Of a DNA stretch of 43,841 nt, positions 33,799-41,759 are shown piece by piece. Positions within the stretch are counted from its first letter, which is position 1. Every line of letters starts with the position of its first letter. The notes under the pieces are model-generated. The model was not told the DNA's origin. It searched no databases and saw nothing but the letters and a program-made list of their open reading frames with translations. Source of the DNA: Propionibacteriaceae bacterium (lineage in GTDB: Bacteria; Actinomycetota; Actinomycetes; Propionibacteriales; Propionibacteriaceae); the NCBI GenBank assembly GCA_905372155.1, contig CAJPNZ010000015.1, positions 1 through 43,841 of the forward strand, read 5' to 3'. Made by a program: the position numbers and the translations under genes.

Positions 33799-34080
33799 AT
33801 GTCCTTCTGGATGGTTCTGTTGGAGCGCTCGTCCTCGGGAAGTATCCGGCTTGCCCTGCTGGCGCTGGGGCCGGTCGCCGCCATCGCCTTCTACGGCTAC
33901 GTCATGTCGCGATACAGGAACGCCGACAAGTCCTACCAGTTCGAGAGAACCACCCGCGTCGAGCTCCAGGACGTCCAGGGATCGGACACCTATTTCGATT
34001 CCATCAGCCGCACGCAGGACAAGCACGTGGAGGGCCACGAGTACTCCAGCGACCCGAGGAACCGGCTGCGGCCCCAGTGA
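33799..34080 (+). CDS. Small single-pass membrane protein of the SPFH module
   Basis: 93 residues. One transmembrane segment (about 20-40, IRLALLALGPVAAIAFYGYVM) is followed by a positively charged stretch (SRYRNADKSYQFERTTRVEL) and an acidic, polar C-terminus. I do not recognise the family. The ATG at 33799 has GGGAG 5 nt upstream; an ATG at 33787 that overlaps the previous stop is the alternative, adding four residues. It lies 11 bp after the zinc-ribbon gene and is probably co-transcribed with it. It converges with the alpha/beta hydrolase gene, 10 bp away. Confidence 0.7.
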   Translation: MSFWMVLLERSSSGSIRLALLALGPVAAIAFYGYVMSRYRNADKSYQFERTTRVELQDVQGSDTYFDSISRTQDKHVEGHEYSSDPRNRLRPQ

Positions 34081-34090
34081 CCGCACTCCG

Positions 34091-34912
34091 TCAGATGCCG
34101 GCCAGGAAATCGAGAATGGCCCTGTTCCACTGATCGGCGTGAGAGACGTTGATTCCGTGGGACCCGCCCTCGATCACGACCAGCTGCGCCTGCGGCACGT
34201 ACTCGGGCATGCGGGCGCTGGACTTTGCCAGCGGGACGTTCTGGTCCCCGTCGCCGTGGATCACCAACAGCGGGACGTCGATGCGACGACAGTCCTCGCG
34301 CAGATCCTCGGTCCAGGAGAGAATGGTTGCAACCGCGGCGTGCGGGGCCGACTGCCGGGCGATCTCAACCGCCTGCTGCCGGACCTCCTCGGGAACGGTG
34401 AGCCCTTGGTCGTTGCTGTAGAACCAACCGCAGAACTGGTCGACGAAACCGGCGTGGTCGGCGGCGCAGGCATCCGCCAGCTCCTGGAATCCCTCGCGAG
34501 GCATGGCGCCGTCGGGATTGTCCTTCGTGATGCACAGGGCCGGGCAGACGGACCCGGACAGGATCGCCGCACCGACACGCTCCGATCCGCGCGTCGCCAG
34601 GTAGCGGGCCACCTCACCACCACCCATGGAGAACCCGAGCAGGACCACGTCGCGCAGGTCGAGGCCGGTCAGCAGGACGTCCAGATCGGCTGCCAAGGTG
34701 TCGTAGTCGTAGCCGTCGCGGGGTTTCCCGGACTGTCCGAACCCTCGCCGGTCGTAGGTGATCACCCGGTATCCGGCGGCGGCGAGCACCTTGGCGTTGT
34801 CGGCAAAGGCGGCCCCGGACAGCGGCCAGCCGTGGATCATCACGATGGGTCGCCCGGATCCGATGTCGGTGTAGTTCAGGTTCACCTGGTCCGGGGTGGT
34901 CAGCTTCGGCAT
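34091..34912 (-). CDS. Alpha/beta hydrolase, cofactor-free haloperoxidase/arylesterase-like
   Basis: 273 residues. The alpha/beta-hydrolase core is complete: oxyanion region HGWPLSG (27-33), nucleophile elbow GFSMGGG with Ser95, acid Asp223 in HGDGDQNVP, and His252 in GGSHG. These segments resemble non-heme chloroperoxidase-type esterases, where the physiological role is usually ester hydrolysis; the substrate here is unknown. A GGAGGG ribosome-binding site precedes the ATG. TAGTCT at 34943-34948 (minus strand) may be its -10, so it can be transcribed separately from the suf operon 119 bp upstream. Confidence 0.85.
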   Translation of the reverse strand: MPKLTTPDQVNLNYTDIGSGRPIVMIHGWPLSGAAFADNAKVLAAAGYRVITYDRRGFGQSGKPRDGYDYDTLAADLDVLLTGLDLRDVVLLGFSMGGGEVARYLATRGSERVGAAILSGSVCPALCITKDNPDGAMPREGFQELADACAADHAGFVDQFCGWFYSNDQGLTVPEEVRQQAVEIARQSAPHAAVATILSWTEDLREDCRRIDVPLLVIHGDGDQNVPLAKSSARMPEYVPQAQLVVIEGGSHGINVSHADQWNRAILDFLAGI

Positions 34913-35031
34913 CTTCGCCCTCCAATCATCGGCTTTCCCCCGAGACTACTCGACGCCCCACCGCAACGGCGCCGGCCCCAGTTCCTGGATTTTCTGGTCC
35001 CGACCGACGCCCTTGCGCGGGTTTGCCTGTC

Positions 35032-35412
35032 TCAGAGGTTGTAGCCGATGGCCCGCAGCTGTTCGCGGCCGTCCTCGGTGATCATTTCCAAGGTCCACGG
35101 CGGCAGCCACACCCAGTTGATGGTCACCGAGTTCGCGAGGCCATCGAGCGCGTACTTCGTGTCGTACTCGATGCGGTCGGTCAGCGGGCAGGTGGGTGAG
35201 GTGAGGGTCATGTCGAGGGTGACGTTGGCCTCCTCGTCCACGGTGACCCCGTAGAGCAGGCCGAGGTCGACGACGTTGACCATCAGTTCGGGGTCGACGA
35301 CGTCCTTCATCGCCTCCTCGATCTCCTCCTCTGTGGGAATCGGAGGGGTCGGGTCGTCGCCGGGAAGTTCGTCCTTGACCAGATCCGAAGGACGCGGGTC
35401 GGGGGTGTACAT
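35032..35412 (-). CDS. sufT: Fe-S assembly protein SufT (MIP18/DUF59 family)
   Basis: Accessory factor in iron-sulfur cluster maturation or transfer. 126 residues. The MIP18-like domain is clear: VVDPELMVNVVDLGLLYGV, TLDMTLTSPTCPL with the conserved cysteine, and VWLPPWTLEMITEDGREQL. An N-terminal acidic/Pro-rich segment of about 40 residues precedes it. The ATG at 35412 shares its A with the sufU TGA, so it is translationally coupled. Last gene of the suf operon. Confidence 0.88.
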   Translation of the reverse strand: MYTPDPRPSDLVKDELPGDDPTPPIPTEEEIEEAMKDVVDPELMVNVVDLGLLYGVTVDEEANVTLDMTLTSPTCPLTDRIEYDTKYALDGLANSVTINWVWLPPWTLEMITEDGREQLRAIGYNL

Positions 35413-35855
35413 CAGTTCTCCTTCGCTGAGGCCTGGGCCACGGCATCCCGGAGGGCTGACCAGGCGAGCAGGGCGCACTTGACGCGCGCGGGGAACTTCG
35501 AGACGCCAGCGAAAGCGATTGCGTCCTCGAAGCGGTCCTCGTCGGGGGTGATCTCCCCCTTGGAGTGCATCATCTCCAGGAAGTCGTCATACAGCCCGGA
35601 GAAGTGGTCGGTGTCCCGGCCGATCACGAGATCACCCAGGACGGACGTGGATGCCTGCGAGATGGAGCATCCCTCACCGTCGTATGACATGTCTGCGATC
35701 GTGTCGCCATCCAGGTGGACGCGCAGGGTCAGCTCGTCGCCGCAGGACGGGTTGACGTGATGCACCTCGGCCTCGTACGGCTCCCGCAGCCCGCTGTGAT
35801 GTTTCTCGCGGTAGTGGTCGAGGATGATCGTCTGATAGAGCTCGTCGAGGTTCAT
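35412..35855 (-). CDS. sufU: SufU-type zinc-dependent sulfurtransferase/scaffold
   Basis: Takes persulfide sulfur from SufS by a zinc-dependent mechanism for cluster assembly. 147 residues. The zinc site is Cys38 and Asp40 (NPSCGDE), Cys63 (GEGCSISQAS) and Cys127 (VKCALLAW). The insert between the second and third cysteine is the one that separates SufU from IscU. The ATG overlaps the sufS TGA by 4 nt and the TGA overlaps the sufT ATG by one. The frame extends upstream into sufS only as noncoding overlap. Confidence 0.94.
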   Translation of the reverse strand: MNLDELYQTIILDHYREKHHSGLREPYEAEVHHVNPSCGDELTLRVHLDGDTIADMSYDGEGCSISQASTSVLGDLVIGRDTDHFSGLYDDFLEMMHSKGEITPDEDRFEDAIAFAGVSKFPARVKCALLAWSALRDAVAQASAKEN

Positions 35856-37087
35856 CGTGCTCCGAAGTAGTCGCGGGTGAACACCAGCGCGTCCGCCAGT
35901 GCGTCGATCTCCTCCCGGGTCGTGTACAGGTGGGCCGATGCCCGGGTGGAACTCTGGTGGCCGAGCCTCCTGTGCAGCGGCCTGGCGCAGTGGTGCCCGC
36001 CCCGGATGGCGATACCGCGGGAGTCGAGCACCTGCATGACGTCGTGCGGGTGGATGCCCTTCAGGTTGAACGAGCACGCCGATCCGCGTTCCACGGCCTC
36101 CACCGGTCCCAGCAGCAGCAGCCCGTCGATGCTGGTCAGCTTGGCGAGCATGTACTCGGTCAGCTCGTGTTCGTGGGCGGCGATGGCATCCATCCCAATC
36201 CCCTGCAGGTATCTGATGGCGGCGGCGAGCCCGGCCGCCTGGGCGATCGGCGGGGTGCCGGCCTCGAAACGGTGGGGCGGGTCCGCGTAGGTGGAGTGGG
36301 TCATCTCGACCACCTCGATCATCTCCCCCCCGCCGAGGAAGGGTGGCAGGGATTCCAGGAGCTCTCCCCTGCCCCACAGCACACCGATGCCGGTAGGGCC
36401 GCACATCTTGTGTCCGGTGAAGGCCACCAGGTCGGCTCCAAGCTCGGTGACGTCGATGCTCTGGTGGGGTGCCGACTGGGATGCGTCGACCACCACAACC
36501 GCGCCGACCGCATGGGCTTTGGCGGCGATCTCGGCCACCGGGTTTCGGGTACCCAGCACGTTGCTCACGTGGGCGACGGACACCACCCTGGTGCGTTCGT
36601 TGATCAGCCCGTCACGTTCGGCGACCTCGAGGTCGAGCCGCCCCTCATCGGTGACGTCGAACCAGCGGAGCACCGCCCCGGTCCGTTCACACACCAGCTG
36701 CCAGGGAACGATGTTCGAGTGGTGCTCCATCACAGAGATCACCACCTCGTCTCCGGGGATCAGCCGGGCCGCCAGGGTGTTGGCCGCCAGGTTGAGCGCC
36801 TCGGATGCGTTCCTGGTGAAGATCACCTCCTCTGGCACCGCGGCACCGATGAAGGACGCCACCAGGCCCCGTGCCCCCTCATAGGCCTCGGTGGCCTCGG
36901 CGCCGAGCACGTGCATCGCGCGCGCCACGTTTGCGTTGTGCTGCAGGTAGTGCTCGGCGATCGCGTCGACGACCACCCGGGGTTTCTGGGAGGTGTTGGC
37001 CGAGTCCAGGTAGACCAGAGAATGCTCCCCCACCCTGCGCGTCAGGATGGGAAAATCCCGTCGGATCGCCTCGACATCAAAGCTCAC
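35852..37087 (-). CDS. sufS: Cysteine desulfurase SufS
   Basis: PLP-dependent enzyme that removes sulfur from cysteine to form an enzyme persulfide, feeding SufU and the SufBCD scaffold. 411 residues, class II type. PLP Lys227 is in TGHKMCGPTGIGVLWG. His123 in MEHHSN stacks on PLP, and the active-site Cys367 is in RGGHHCARP, a short loop as in SufS enzymes. It lies 48 bp behind sufC and overlaps sufU by 4 nt. All catalytic residues are in place. Confidence 0.96.
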   Translation of the reverse strand: MSFDVEAIRRDFPILTRRVGEHSLVYLDSANTSQKPRVVVDAIAEHYLQHNANVARAMHVLGAEATEAYEGARGLVASFIGAAVPEEVIFTRNASEALNLAANTLAARLIPGDEVVISVMEHHSNIVPWQLVCERTGAVLRWFDVTDEGRLDLEVAERDGLINERTRVVSVAHVSNVLGTRNPVAEIAAKAHAVGAVVVVDASQSAPHQSIDVTELGADLVAFTGHKMCGPTGIGVLWGRGELLESLPPFLGGGEMIEVVEMTHSTYADPPHRFEAGTPPIAQAAGLAAAIRYLQGIGMDAIAAHEHELTEYMLAKLTSIDGLLLLGPVEAVERGSACSFNLKGIHPHDVMQVLDSRGIAIRGGHHCARPLHRRLGHQSSTRASAHLYTTREEIDALADALVFTRDYFGAR

Positions 37088-37135
37088 TTCGGTCCTCTCC
37101 TTCTTCTACTGCCGTTGCCTGGCCCCGGGGGCGGC

Positions 37136-37903
37136 TCAGGCGTTGGCGGCTGCCGCCTTGACATAGGCCTCGTAGCCCTCGGCCTCGAGTTTGTCGGCCA
37201 GCTCGCGTCCGCCCTGGTCGACGATGCGGCCGTCGACGAAGACGTGGACGAAGGTGGGGTCGATGTAGCGCAGGATACGGGTGTAGTGGGTGATGAGCAT
37301 CACGGCCCGGTCCCCCTGGGCCGAGTAGCGGTTCACGCCATCGGAAACGATGCGCAGGGCGTCGATGTCGAGGCCGGAATCGGTCTCGTCAAGGATGGCG
37401 GCCCTGGGGTTGAGAAGCTCCAGCTGGGCGATCTCGTGGCGTTTCTTCTCACCACCCGAGAAACCCTCGTTGACGGAGCGCGCGGAGAAAGAGCTGTCCA
37501 GGTTCATGCGGTTCAAGACGTTCTCGACGTCCTTGACCCAGGTGCGGATCTTGGGGGCCTTGCCGTCGAGGGCGGTCTTGGCGGTGCGAAGGAAGTTCGC
37601 CACGGAAACTCCCGGCACCTCGACGGGGTACTGCATCGCCAGGAACAGGCCCTGCCGAGCGCGTTCATCGACGGTGAGGTCGGTCAGCTCCACTCCGTCG
37701 AGGGTCACGGACCCGGAGGTGATCTCGTACTTGGGGTGTCCCGCGATGGCGTAGGCCAGGGTGGACTTCCCGGAGCCGTTGGGGCCCATGATCGCGTGCA
37801 CCTCACCGGAGTTCACGGTGAGATCCACGCCCTTGAGGATCTGTTTGGGACCCTCCTCGGTCAGGACGTCGACGTGGAGGTCGGAGATGACGAGATTGGA
37901 CAT
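37136..37903 (-). CDS. sufC: Fe-S cluster assembly ATPase SufC
   Basis: ABC-type ATPase that drives the SufBCD scaffold. 255 residues. Walker A GPNGSGKS (40-47), signature FSGGEKKR (148-155), Walker B AILDETDSGLDID with Glu173, and the H-loop in MLITHYTRIL. The ILDETDSGLD form is the SufC hallmark and separates it from transport ATPases. It lies 5 bp behind the Rieske gene. Confidence 0.97.
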   Translation of the reverse strand: MSNLVISDLHVDVLTEEGPKQILKGVDLTVNSGEVHAIMGPNGSGKSTLAYAIAGHPKYEITSGSVTLDGVELTDLTVDERARQGLFLAMQYPVEVPGVSVANFLRTAKTALDGKAPKIRTWVKDVENVLNRMNLDSSFSARSVNEGFSGGEKKRHEIAQLELLNPRAAILDETDSGLDIDALRIVSDGVNRYSAQGDRAVMLITHYTRILRYIDPTFVHVFVDGRIVDQGGRELADKLEAEGYEAYVKAAAANA

Positions 37904-37908
37904 GGTTT

Positions 37909-38238
37909 TCAGGACTCCTGGAATTCAGTGATGGGGTGGTCGAGATCGACCAGCACCTGCTGGTCATCGATCTGAACCGGGTAGACGTTGACGGGTTCCG
38001 TGGCTGGCAGGCAGAGGGCGCGGCCGCTTCGCAGGTCAAAACGGGAGCCGTGGAGGTAGCACTCTATCGAGCCGTCCTCGACGTCCCCGTCGCTCAGGGG
38101 AACGTGCCCGTGACTGCAGAGATTGTGGATGGCGAAGTACTCGCCCCGGTGAAGCACGATGGCGATCTCGTGTTCGTCGACGGCGAGCGGGATCTCGGGG
38201 ATCAGCTCGTCGAGGGTGGCGACGGCGACGAAGCTCAC
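37909..38238 (-). CDS. Rieske-type 2Fe-2S ferredoxin in the suf operon
   Basis: 109 residues. The cluster ligands are Cys41/His43 (CSHGH) and Cys60/His63 (CYLHGSRF), the C-x-H...C-x2-H pattern of Rieske ferredoxins of the non-heme oxygenase type. Small soluble Rieske proteins in suf operons occur in many actinobacteria; an electron-transfer role in cluster assembly or repair is inferred, not shown. Its ATG overlaps the sufD TGA by 4 nt and sufC begins 5 bp after it. Confidence 0.92.
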   Translation of the reverse strand: MSFVAVATLDELIPEIPLAVDEHEIAIVLHRGEYFAIHNLCSHGHVPLSDGDVEDGSIECYLHGSRFDLRSGRALCLPATEPVNVYPVQIDDQQVLVDLDHPITEFQES

Positions 38239-39410
38239 TGAGCGGCCCTCATGGCCTCGGCCGCCATGTCGAGTTCCTTCTCCACCTGGTCGAGCAGTCT
38301 CTTCTCGACCTCGGGAACACCGATGCGCCGGATGATGTCGTTGAAGAAACCGTGCACCACGAGGCGCCTGGCCTCGGCCTCCGGGATGCCGCGGGAACGC
38401 AGGTAGAAAAGCTGGATGTCGTCGAACCGGCCGGTGGTGGAGCTGTGGCCGGCCCCTTCGATCTCGCCGGTCTCGATCTCCAGGTTCGGTACGGAATCGG
38501 CCCGACAGCCGTCGGTGAGGACGAGGTTCTTGTTGGTTTCGTAGGTGTCGATGCCCTCGGCGACTTTCCGGATCAGCACGTCACCGATCCACACCGAATG
38601 CGCCCCCTCGCCCTGCAGCGCCCCGCGGTAGTCCACGTTGGATCTTGTCTTCGGCATGTTGTGGTCCACGAACAGGCGGTGCTCCACGTGCTGCCCGGAT
38701 TCGACGAAATAGAGACCGAACTGCTCGAGCTCACCTCCCGGGGCGGTGTAGGCTGCCCGTTCGACGAGCCGGATGACGTTGCCGCCGAGAGATGCCTGGA
38801 CGGTACGGATCCTGGCGTCCCTGCCCACCTCGACGGTGAGCTGCCCGGCGTGGATCGCGTCGGAATCCCAGTCGTTGACATTGACCAGGTTGACCTCTGC
38901 CCCATCCCCCACACGGATGTCGTACTTGCACGCGTAGCTGCCGGAGCCACGGAACTGCAGTACCAGGGTGGCGCGGGCGCCCGCCCCGACCTCGAACAGG
39001 AAGGACTCGGCGGCCTGTTCCCCGTTTCCCGTTCCCGTCAGGACGACAGCCTCCGGAAGCTCCATCCCCGCGGGCACTCGCAGTACCGCGACCTTCGAGG
39101 TGCGGGCAGCGGCGATGGCGGCGACCCTGTCGACGGGGGGTTCGATTACCAGCTCGCGGATCCGCTCCTTGGGTTCCGTGGTGAACTCGACGCCGTCGGG
39201 AAGATCGCTCTCCCACGTGAGGCCGGGAAGCTCATCCCCCTCCAGCAGCAGGGCGCGGATCTGTTTTACGGGGGTGAAACGCCAGAGTTCCTCCAGGCCT
39301 TTCGGCATGGGATGGTCCGCGATGTCCCACGACGGGGTGGGGTGCAGGTGGGAGACGACCGTCTCAACGGCGTTTGCCACGTTCGGGGATGTGGTGGTGC
39401 TCAAATCCAT
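38235..39410 (-). CDS. sufD: Fe-S cluster assembly protein SufD
   Basis: Forms the heterodimeric SufB-SufD scaffold with SufC. 391 residues. N-terminal region (PKGLEELWRFTPVKQIRALL), a right-handed beta-helix core (RTVQASLGGNVIRLVERAAY, VDHNMPKTRSNVDYRGALQG) and the C-terminal helix with RSRGIPEAEARRLVVHGFFN. The conserved terminal motif agrees with SufD rather than SufB. Start: ATG 39410 with AGAAGGA upstream; the 17-codon extension further up is not conserved. It lies 37 bp behind sufB. Confidence 0.94.
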   Translation of the reverse strand: MDLSTTTSPNVANAVETVVSHLHPTPSWDIADHPMPKGLEELWRFTPVKQIRALLLEGDELPGLTWESDLPDGVEFTTEPKERIRELVIEPPVDRVAAIAAARTSKVAVLRVPAGMELPEAVVLTGTGNGEQAAESFLFEVGAGARATLVLQFRGSGSYACKYDIRVGDGAEVNLVNVNDWDSDAIHAGQLTVEVGRDARIRTVQASLGGNVIRLVERAAYTAPGGELEQFGLYFVESGQHVEHRLFVDHNMPKTRSNVDYRGALQGEGAHSVWIGDVLIRKVAEGIDTYETNKNLVLTDGCRADSVPNLEIETGEIEGAGHSSTTGRFDDIQLFYLRSRGIPEAEARRLVVHGFFNDIIRRIGVPEVEKRLLDQVEKELDMAAEAMRAAQ

Positions 39411-39447
39411 TCCTTCTCGGGGTTCTCGGGGATCGATGGGACCGGCG

Positions 39448-40887
39448 TCAGCCGACCGCACCTTCCATCTGGAGCGCGATGAGCCGGTTCAGTTCAAGGG
39501 CGTATTCCATCGGCAGTTCTTTCGCGATGGGCTCCACGAAACCACGCACGATCATGGCCATGGCCTCGTCCTCCTCCATGCCGCGGGACATGAGGTAGAA
39601 CAGCTGGTCGTCGGAGACCTTGGAGACGGTCGCCTCGTGGGCCATGGAGACGTCGTCCTCCCGGACGTCCACGTAGGGATAGGTGTCGGAGCGGGAGATG
39701 GTGTCCACCAGCAGTGCATCGCATTTCACCGACGACGCGGAATGGTGCGCCCCCGCCTCGACCTTCACCAGGCCGCGGTAGGAGGAACGCCCGCCGCCGC
39801 GGGAAACCGATTTCGAGATGATCGACGATGAGGTGTGGGGAGCGCAGTGCACCATCTTGGAGCCCGCGTCCTGGTGCTGCCCCTCACCCGCGAAGGCGAT
39901 CGACAGGGTTTCGCCGCGGGCGTGCTCCCCCATCAGGTAGACGGCCGGGTATTTCATGGTCGCCTTGGAACCGATGTTGCCGTCGACCCACTCCATGGTG
40001 GCACCCTCCTCGCAGACGGCGCGCTTGGTGACAAGGTTGTAGACGTTGCTCGACCAGTTCTGGATCGTCGTGTAGCGGCAGCGGGCGCCCTTCTTGATGA
40101 AGATTTCCACCACCGCCGCGTGCAGCGAGTCGGAGGAGTAGATGGGCGCCGTGCAGCCCTCGACGTAGTGCACGTAGGCGTCCTCGTCGACGATGATCAG
40201 GGTCCGCTCGAACTGGCCCATGTTCTCGGTGTTGATCCGGAAATAGGCCTGCAGTGGGATGGAGACGTGAACTCCCTTGGGAACGTACACGAAGGAACCG
40301 CCGGACCAGACGGCGGTGTTCAGCGACGCGAACTTGTTGTCGCCCGCCGGGATGATGCTGGCGAAGTATTCCTTGAAGATCTCGGGATGTTCCTTGAGGG
40401 CGGTGTCCGTGTCGAGGAAGATCACCCCCTGCCGCTCCAGCTCCTGGTTGATGTTGTGGTAGACCACCTCGGACTCGTACTGGGCCGCGACCCCCGCCAC
40501 GAGACGCGCCTTCTCCGCCTCGGGGATGCCGAGCCTGTCGTAGGTGTTCTTGATGTCCTCGGGCAGGTCCTCCCAGGTCTGCGCCTGACGCTCCGTGGAA
40601 CGGACGAAGTACTTGATGTTGTCGAAGTCGATCTCGTCGAGTTCCGCCCCCCAGGTTGGCATCGGTTTCTTGCCGAACAATCTGAGGGCCTTCAGGCGCA
40701 GGTCCCGCATCCACTCGGGCTCGCCCTTCAACTCGGAGATGTGCCTGACCACGGCCTCGTTGAGGCCCCGCTGGGCGGCGGCGCCGGCGGCATCGGAGTC
40801 GTGCCAGCCGTACTGGTAGCCGCTGAGGGCTTCCAGGTGCTCGTCCTGCGTGGCCCCCACTCCGGGAGCCTGTGACGTGGTCGTCAT
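39448..40887 (-). CDS. sufB: Fe-S cluster assembly protein SufB
   Basis: Central scaffold subunit on which the nascent cluster is built. 479 residues. Seen: YQYGWHDSD at the N-terminus, the YFVRSTERQAQTWEDLP segment, SGGSFVYVPKGVHVSIPLQ, RCRYTTIQNWSSNVYNLVTKRA, and the C-terminal LFYLMSRGMEEDEAMAMIVRGF. No intein or insertion interrupts it, unlike some mycobacterial SufB. The ATG at 40887 starts 4 nt after the sufR stop, with AGGAAG inside the end of sufR, so translation is probably coupled. Confidence 0.96.
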   Translation of the reverse strand: MTTTSQAPGVGATQDEHLEALSGYQYGWHDSDAAGAAAQRGLNEAVVRHISELKGEPEWMRDLRLKALRLFGKKPMPTWGAELDEIDFDNIKYFVRSTERQAQTWEDLPEDIKNTYDRLGIPEAEKARLVAGVAAQYESEVVYHNINQELERQGVIFLDTDTALKEHPEIFKEYFASIIPAGDNKFASLNTAVWSGGSFVYVPKGVHVSIPLQAYFRINTENMGQFERTLIIVDEDAYVHYVEGCTAPIYSSDSLHAAVVEIFIKKGARCRYTTIQNWSSNVYNLVTKRAVCEEGATMEWVDGNIGSKATMKYPAVYLMGEHARGETLSIAFAGEGQHQDAGSKMVHCAPHTSSSIISKSVSRGGGRSSYRGLVKVEAGAHHSASSVKCDALLVDTISRSDTYPYVDVREDDVSMAHEATVSKVSDDQLFYLMSRGMEEDEAMAMIVRGFVEPIAKELPMEYALELNRLIALQMEGAVG

Positions 40888-40891
40888 ATGG

Positions 40892-41560
40892 TCACTTCCT
40901 GATCTTGCTCGGTATGACTGGGTTGGGAACGTGGGTGGTGCACACCCCGTCCCCGTGTGCAATGGTCGCGAGCCGCTGGACGTGGCTGCCCAGCAACCGC
41001 GAGAACAGCTGGGTCTCGACCTCGCAGAGCTGGGGGAACTCGGCTGCGACGTGCGCCACCGGACAGTGGTGCTGACACAGCTGGTCACCTGAATGAACCG
41101 GCTTGACCGAGGGCGCATAGGTAGATCCCAAGGCCTCGGTGAGCAACTCGATCGGGGCGCGATCGGGATGAGCCGCACGCAATTCGTTGAAGCGTGTCTC
41201 GATCTCATCGACGCGCTCCGAGGCCAGGTCGACCATGGCCTGTGGTCCGGCTGCCTCGACCAGCCGCCGAATGGCCACTATGGCCAGTTCGTCGTAGGCC
41301 TGGTGGAACTCGGAACGTCCCGCGTCCGTGAGGAAGAAGACCTTGGACGGGCGACCCCGGCCACGCGCCCCGTAGATCCGCTGCTCGCGTGATCCCAGGA
41401 TCCCCTCCTCCAGGAGAGCGGACAGGTGGCGACGGATGGCTGCTGGAGTCAGGGCCAGTCGTTCGGCGAGTTCTCGCGCCGTCGATGGCCCGTGCTCCAG
41501 GACGGAGCGAACCACCCGTTCCCGGGTGGAGTTGTCTGCTTCCTGCGTGGCTGCGCTCAT
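40892..41560 (-). CDS. sufR: SufR-type iron-sulfur transcriptional repressor
   Basis: Winged-helix repressor that senses its own Fe-S cluster and controls suf genes. 222 residues. The DNA-binding domain is residues 10-75 (LAERLALTPAAIRRHLSALL then RGRGRPSKVFFLT). The C-terminal part has the cluster-ligand motif Cys162, Cys166 (LCQHHCPVAHVA), Cys179 (FPQLCE) and another cysteine, Cys207. The ATG at 41560 follows GGAGGAGGG. First gene of the operon, so it would repress its own transcription. The upstream region also holds an iron-box-like sequence. Confidence 0.93.
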   Translation of the reverse strand: MSAATQEADNSTRERVVRSVLEHGPSTARELAERLALTPAAIRRHLSALLEEGILGSREQRIYGARGRGRPSKVFFLTDAGRSEFHQAYDELAIVAIRRLVEAAGPQAMVDLASERVDEIETRFNELRAAHPDRAPIELLTEALGSTYAPSVKPVHSGDQLCQHHCPVAHVAAEFPQLCEVETQLFSRLLGSHVQRLATIAHGDGVCTTHVPNPVIPSKIRK

Positions 41561-41611
41561 GACACCCTCCTCCCAGCGATTTTGCACACGCCAGTCTTTC
41601 GGAATCTCACA

Positions 41612-41641
41612 AGCGTAGCAAGCTAGGAAAGCCTAACCATC
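41612..41641 (-). promoter_or_regulatory. suf promoter with iron-box-like operator
   Basis: On the minus strand a 19-bp segment (41623-41641) contains GGTTAGGCT and, after two bases, CCTA, matching 13 of 19 positions of the DtxR/IdeR iron-box consensus. TACGCT (41612-41617) just downstream is a possible -10, so the box would lie between -35 and -10. TCACA at 41607-41611 resembles one half of the TGTGA-type SufR site. Binding is inferred. Confidence 0.45.
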
Positions 41642-41704
41642 GCCCATCCGGCGCCTCCGGCCCGGGCGGGACATCCTGCCTCTCCACCCGGCCACGTCAG
41701 TTGG

Positions 41705-41726
41705 CGGGGATCACATGACCTCCCCG
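41705..41726 (-). terminator. Possible hairpin terminator of the GalT-like gene
   Basis: CGGGGA and TCCCCG arms (6 bp) with a 10-nt loop, 34 nt after the stop codon, with no U-tract. Weak. The rest of 41561-41759 shows no open frame worth reporting. Confidence 0.25.
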
Positions 41727-41759
41727 TGAAGAGTACTCATCGCTCGCCGGGACGCAACC

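Noticed and set aside
35930..37975. Long plus-strand open frame opposite sufS and sufC
   Set aside because: Same reason: antisense of genes with complete catalytic motifs, no ribosome-binding site.
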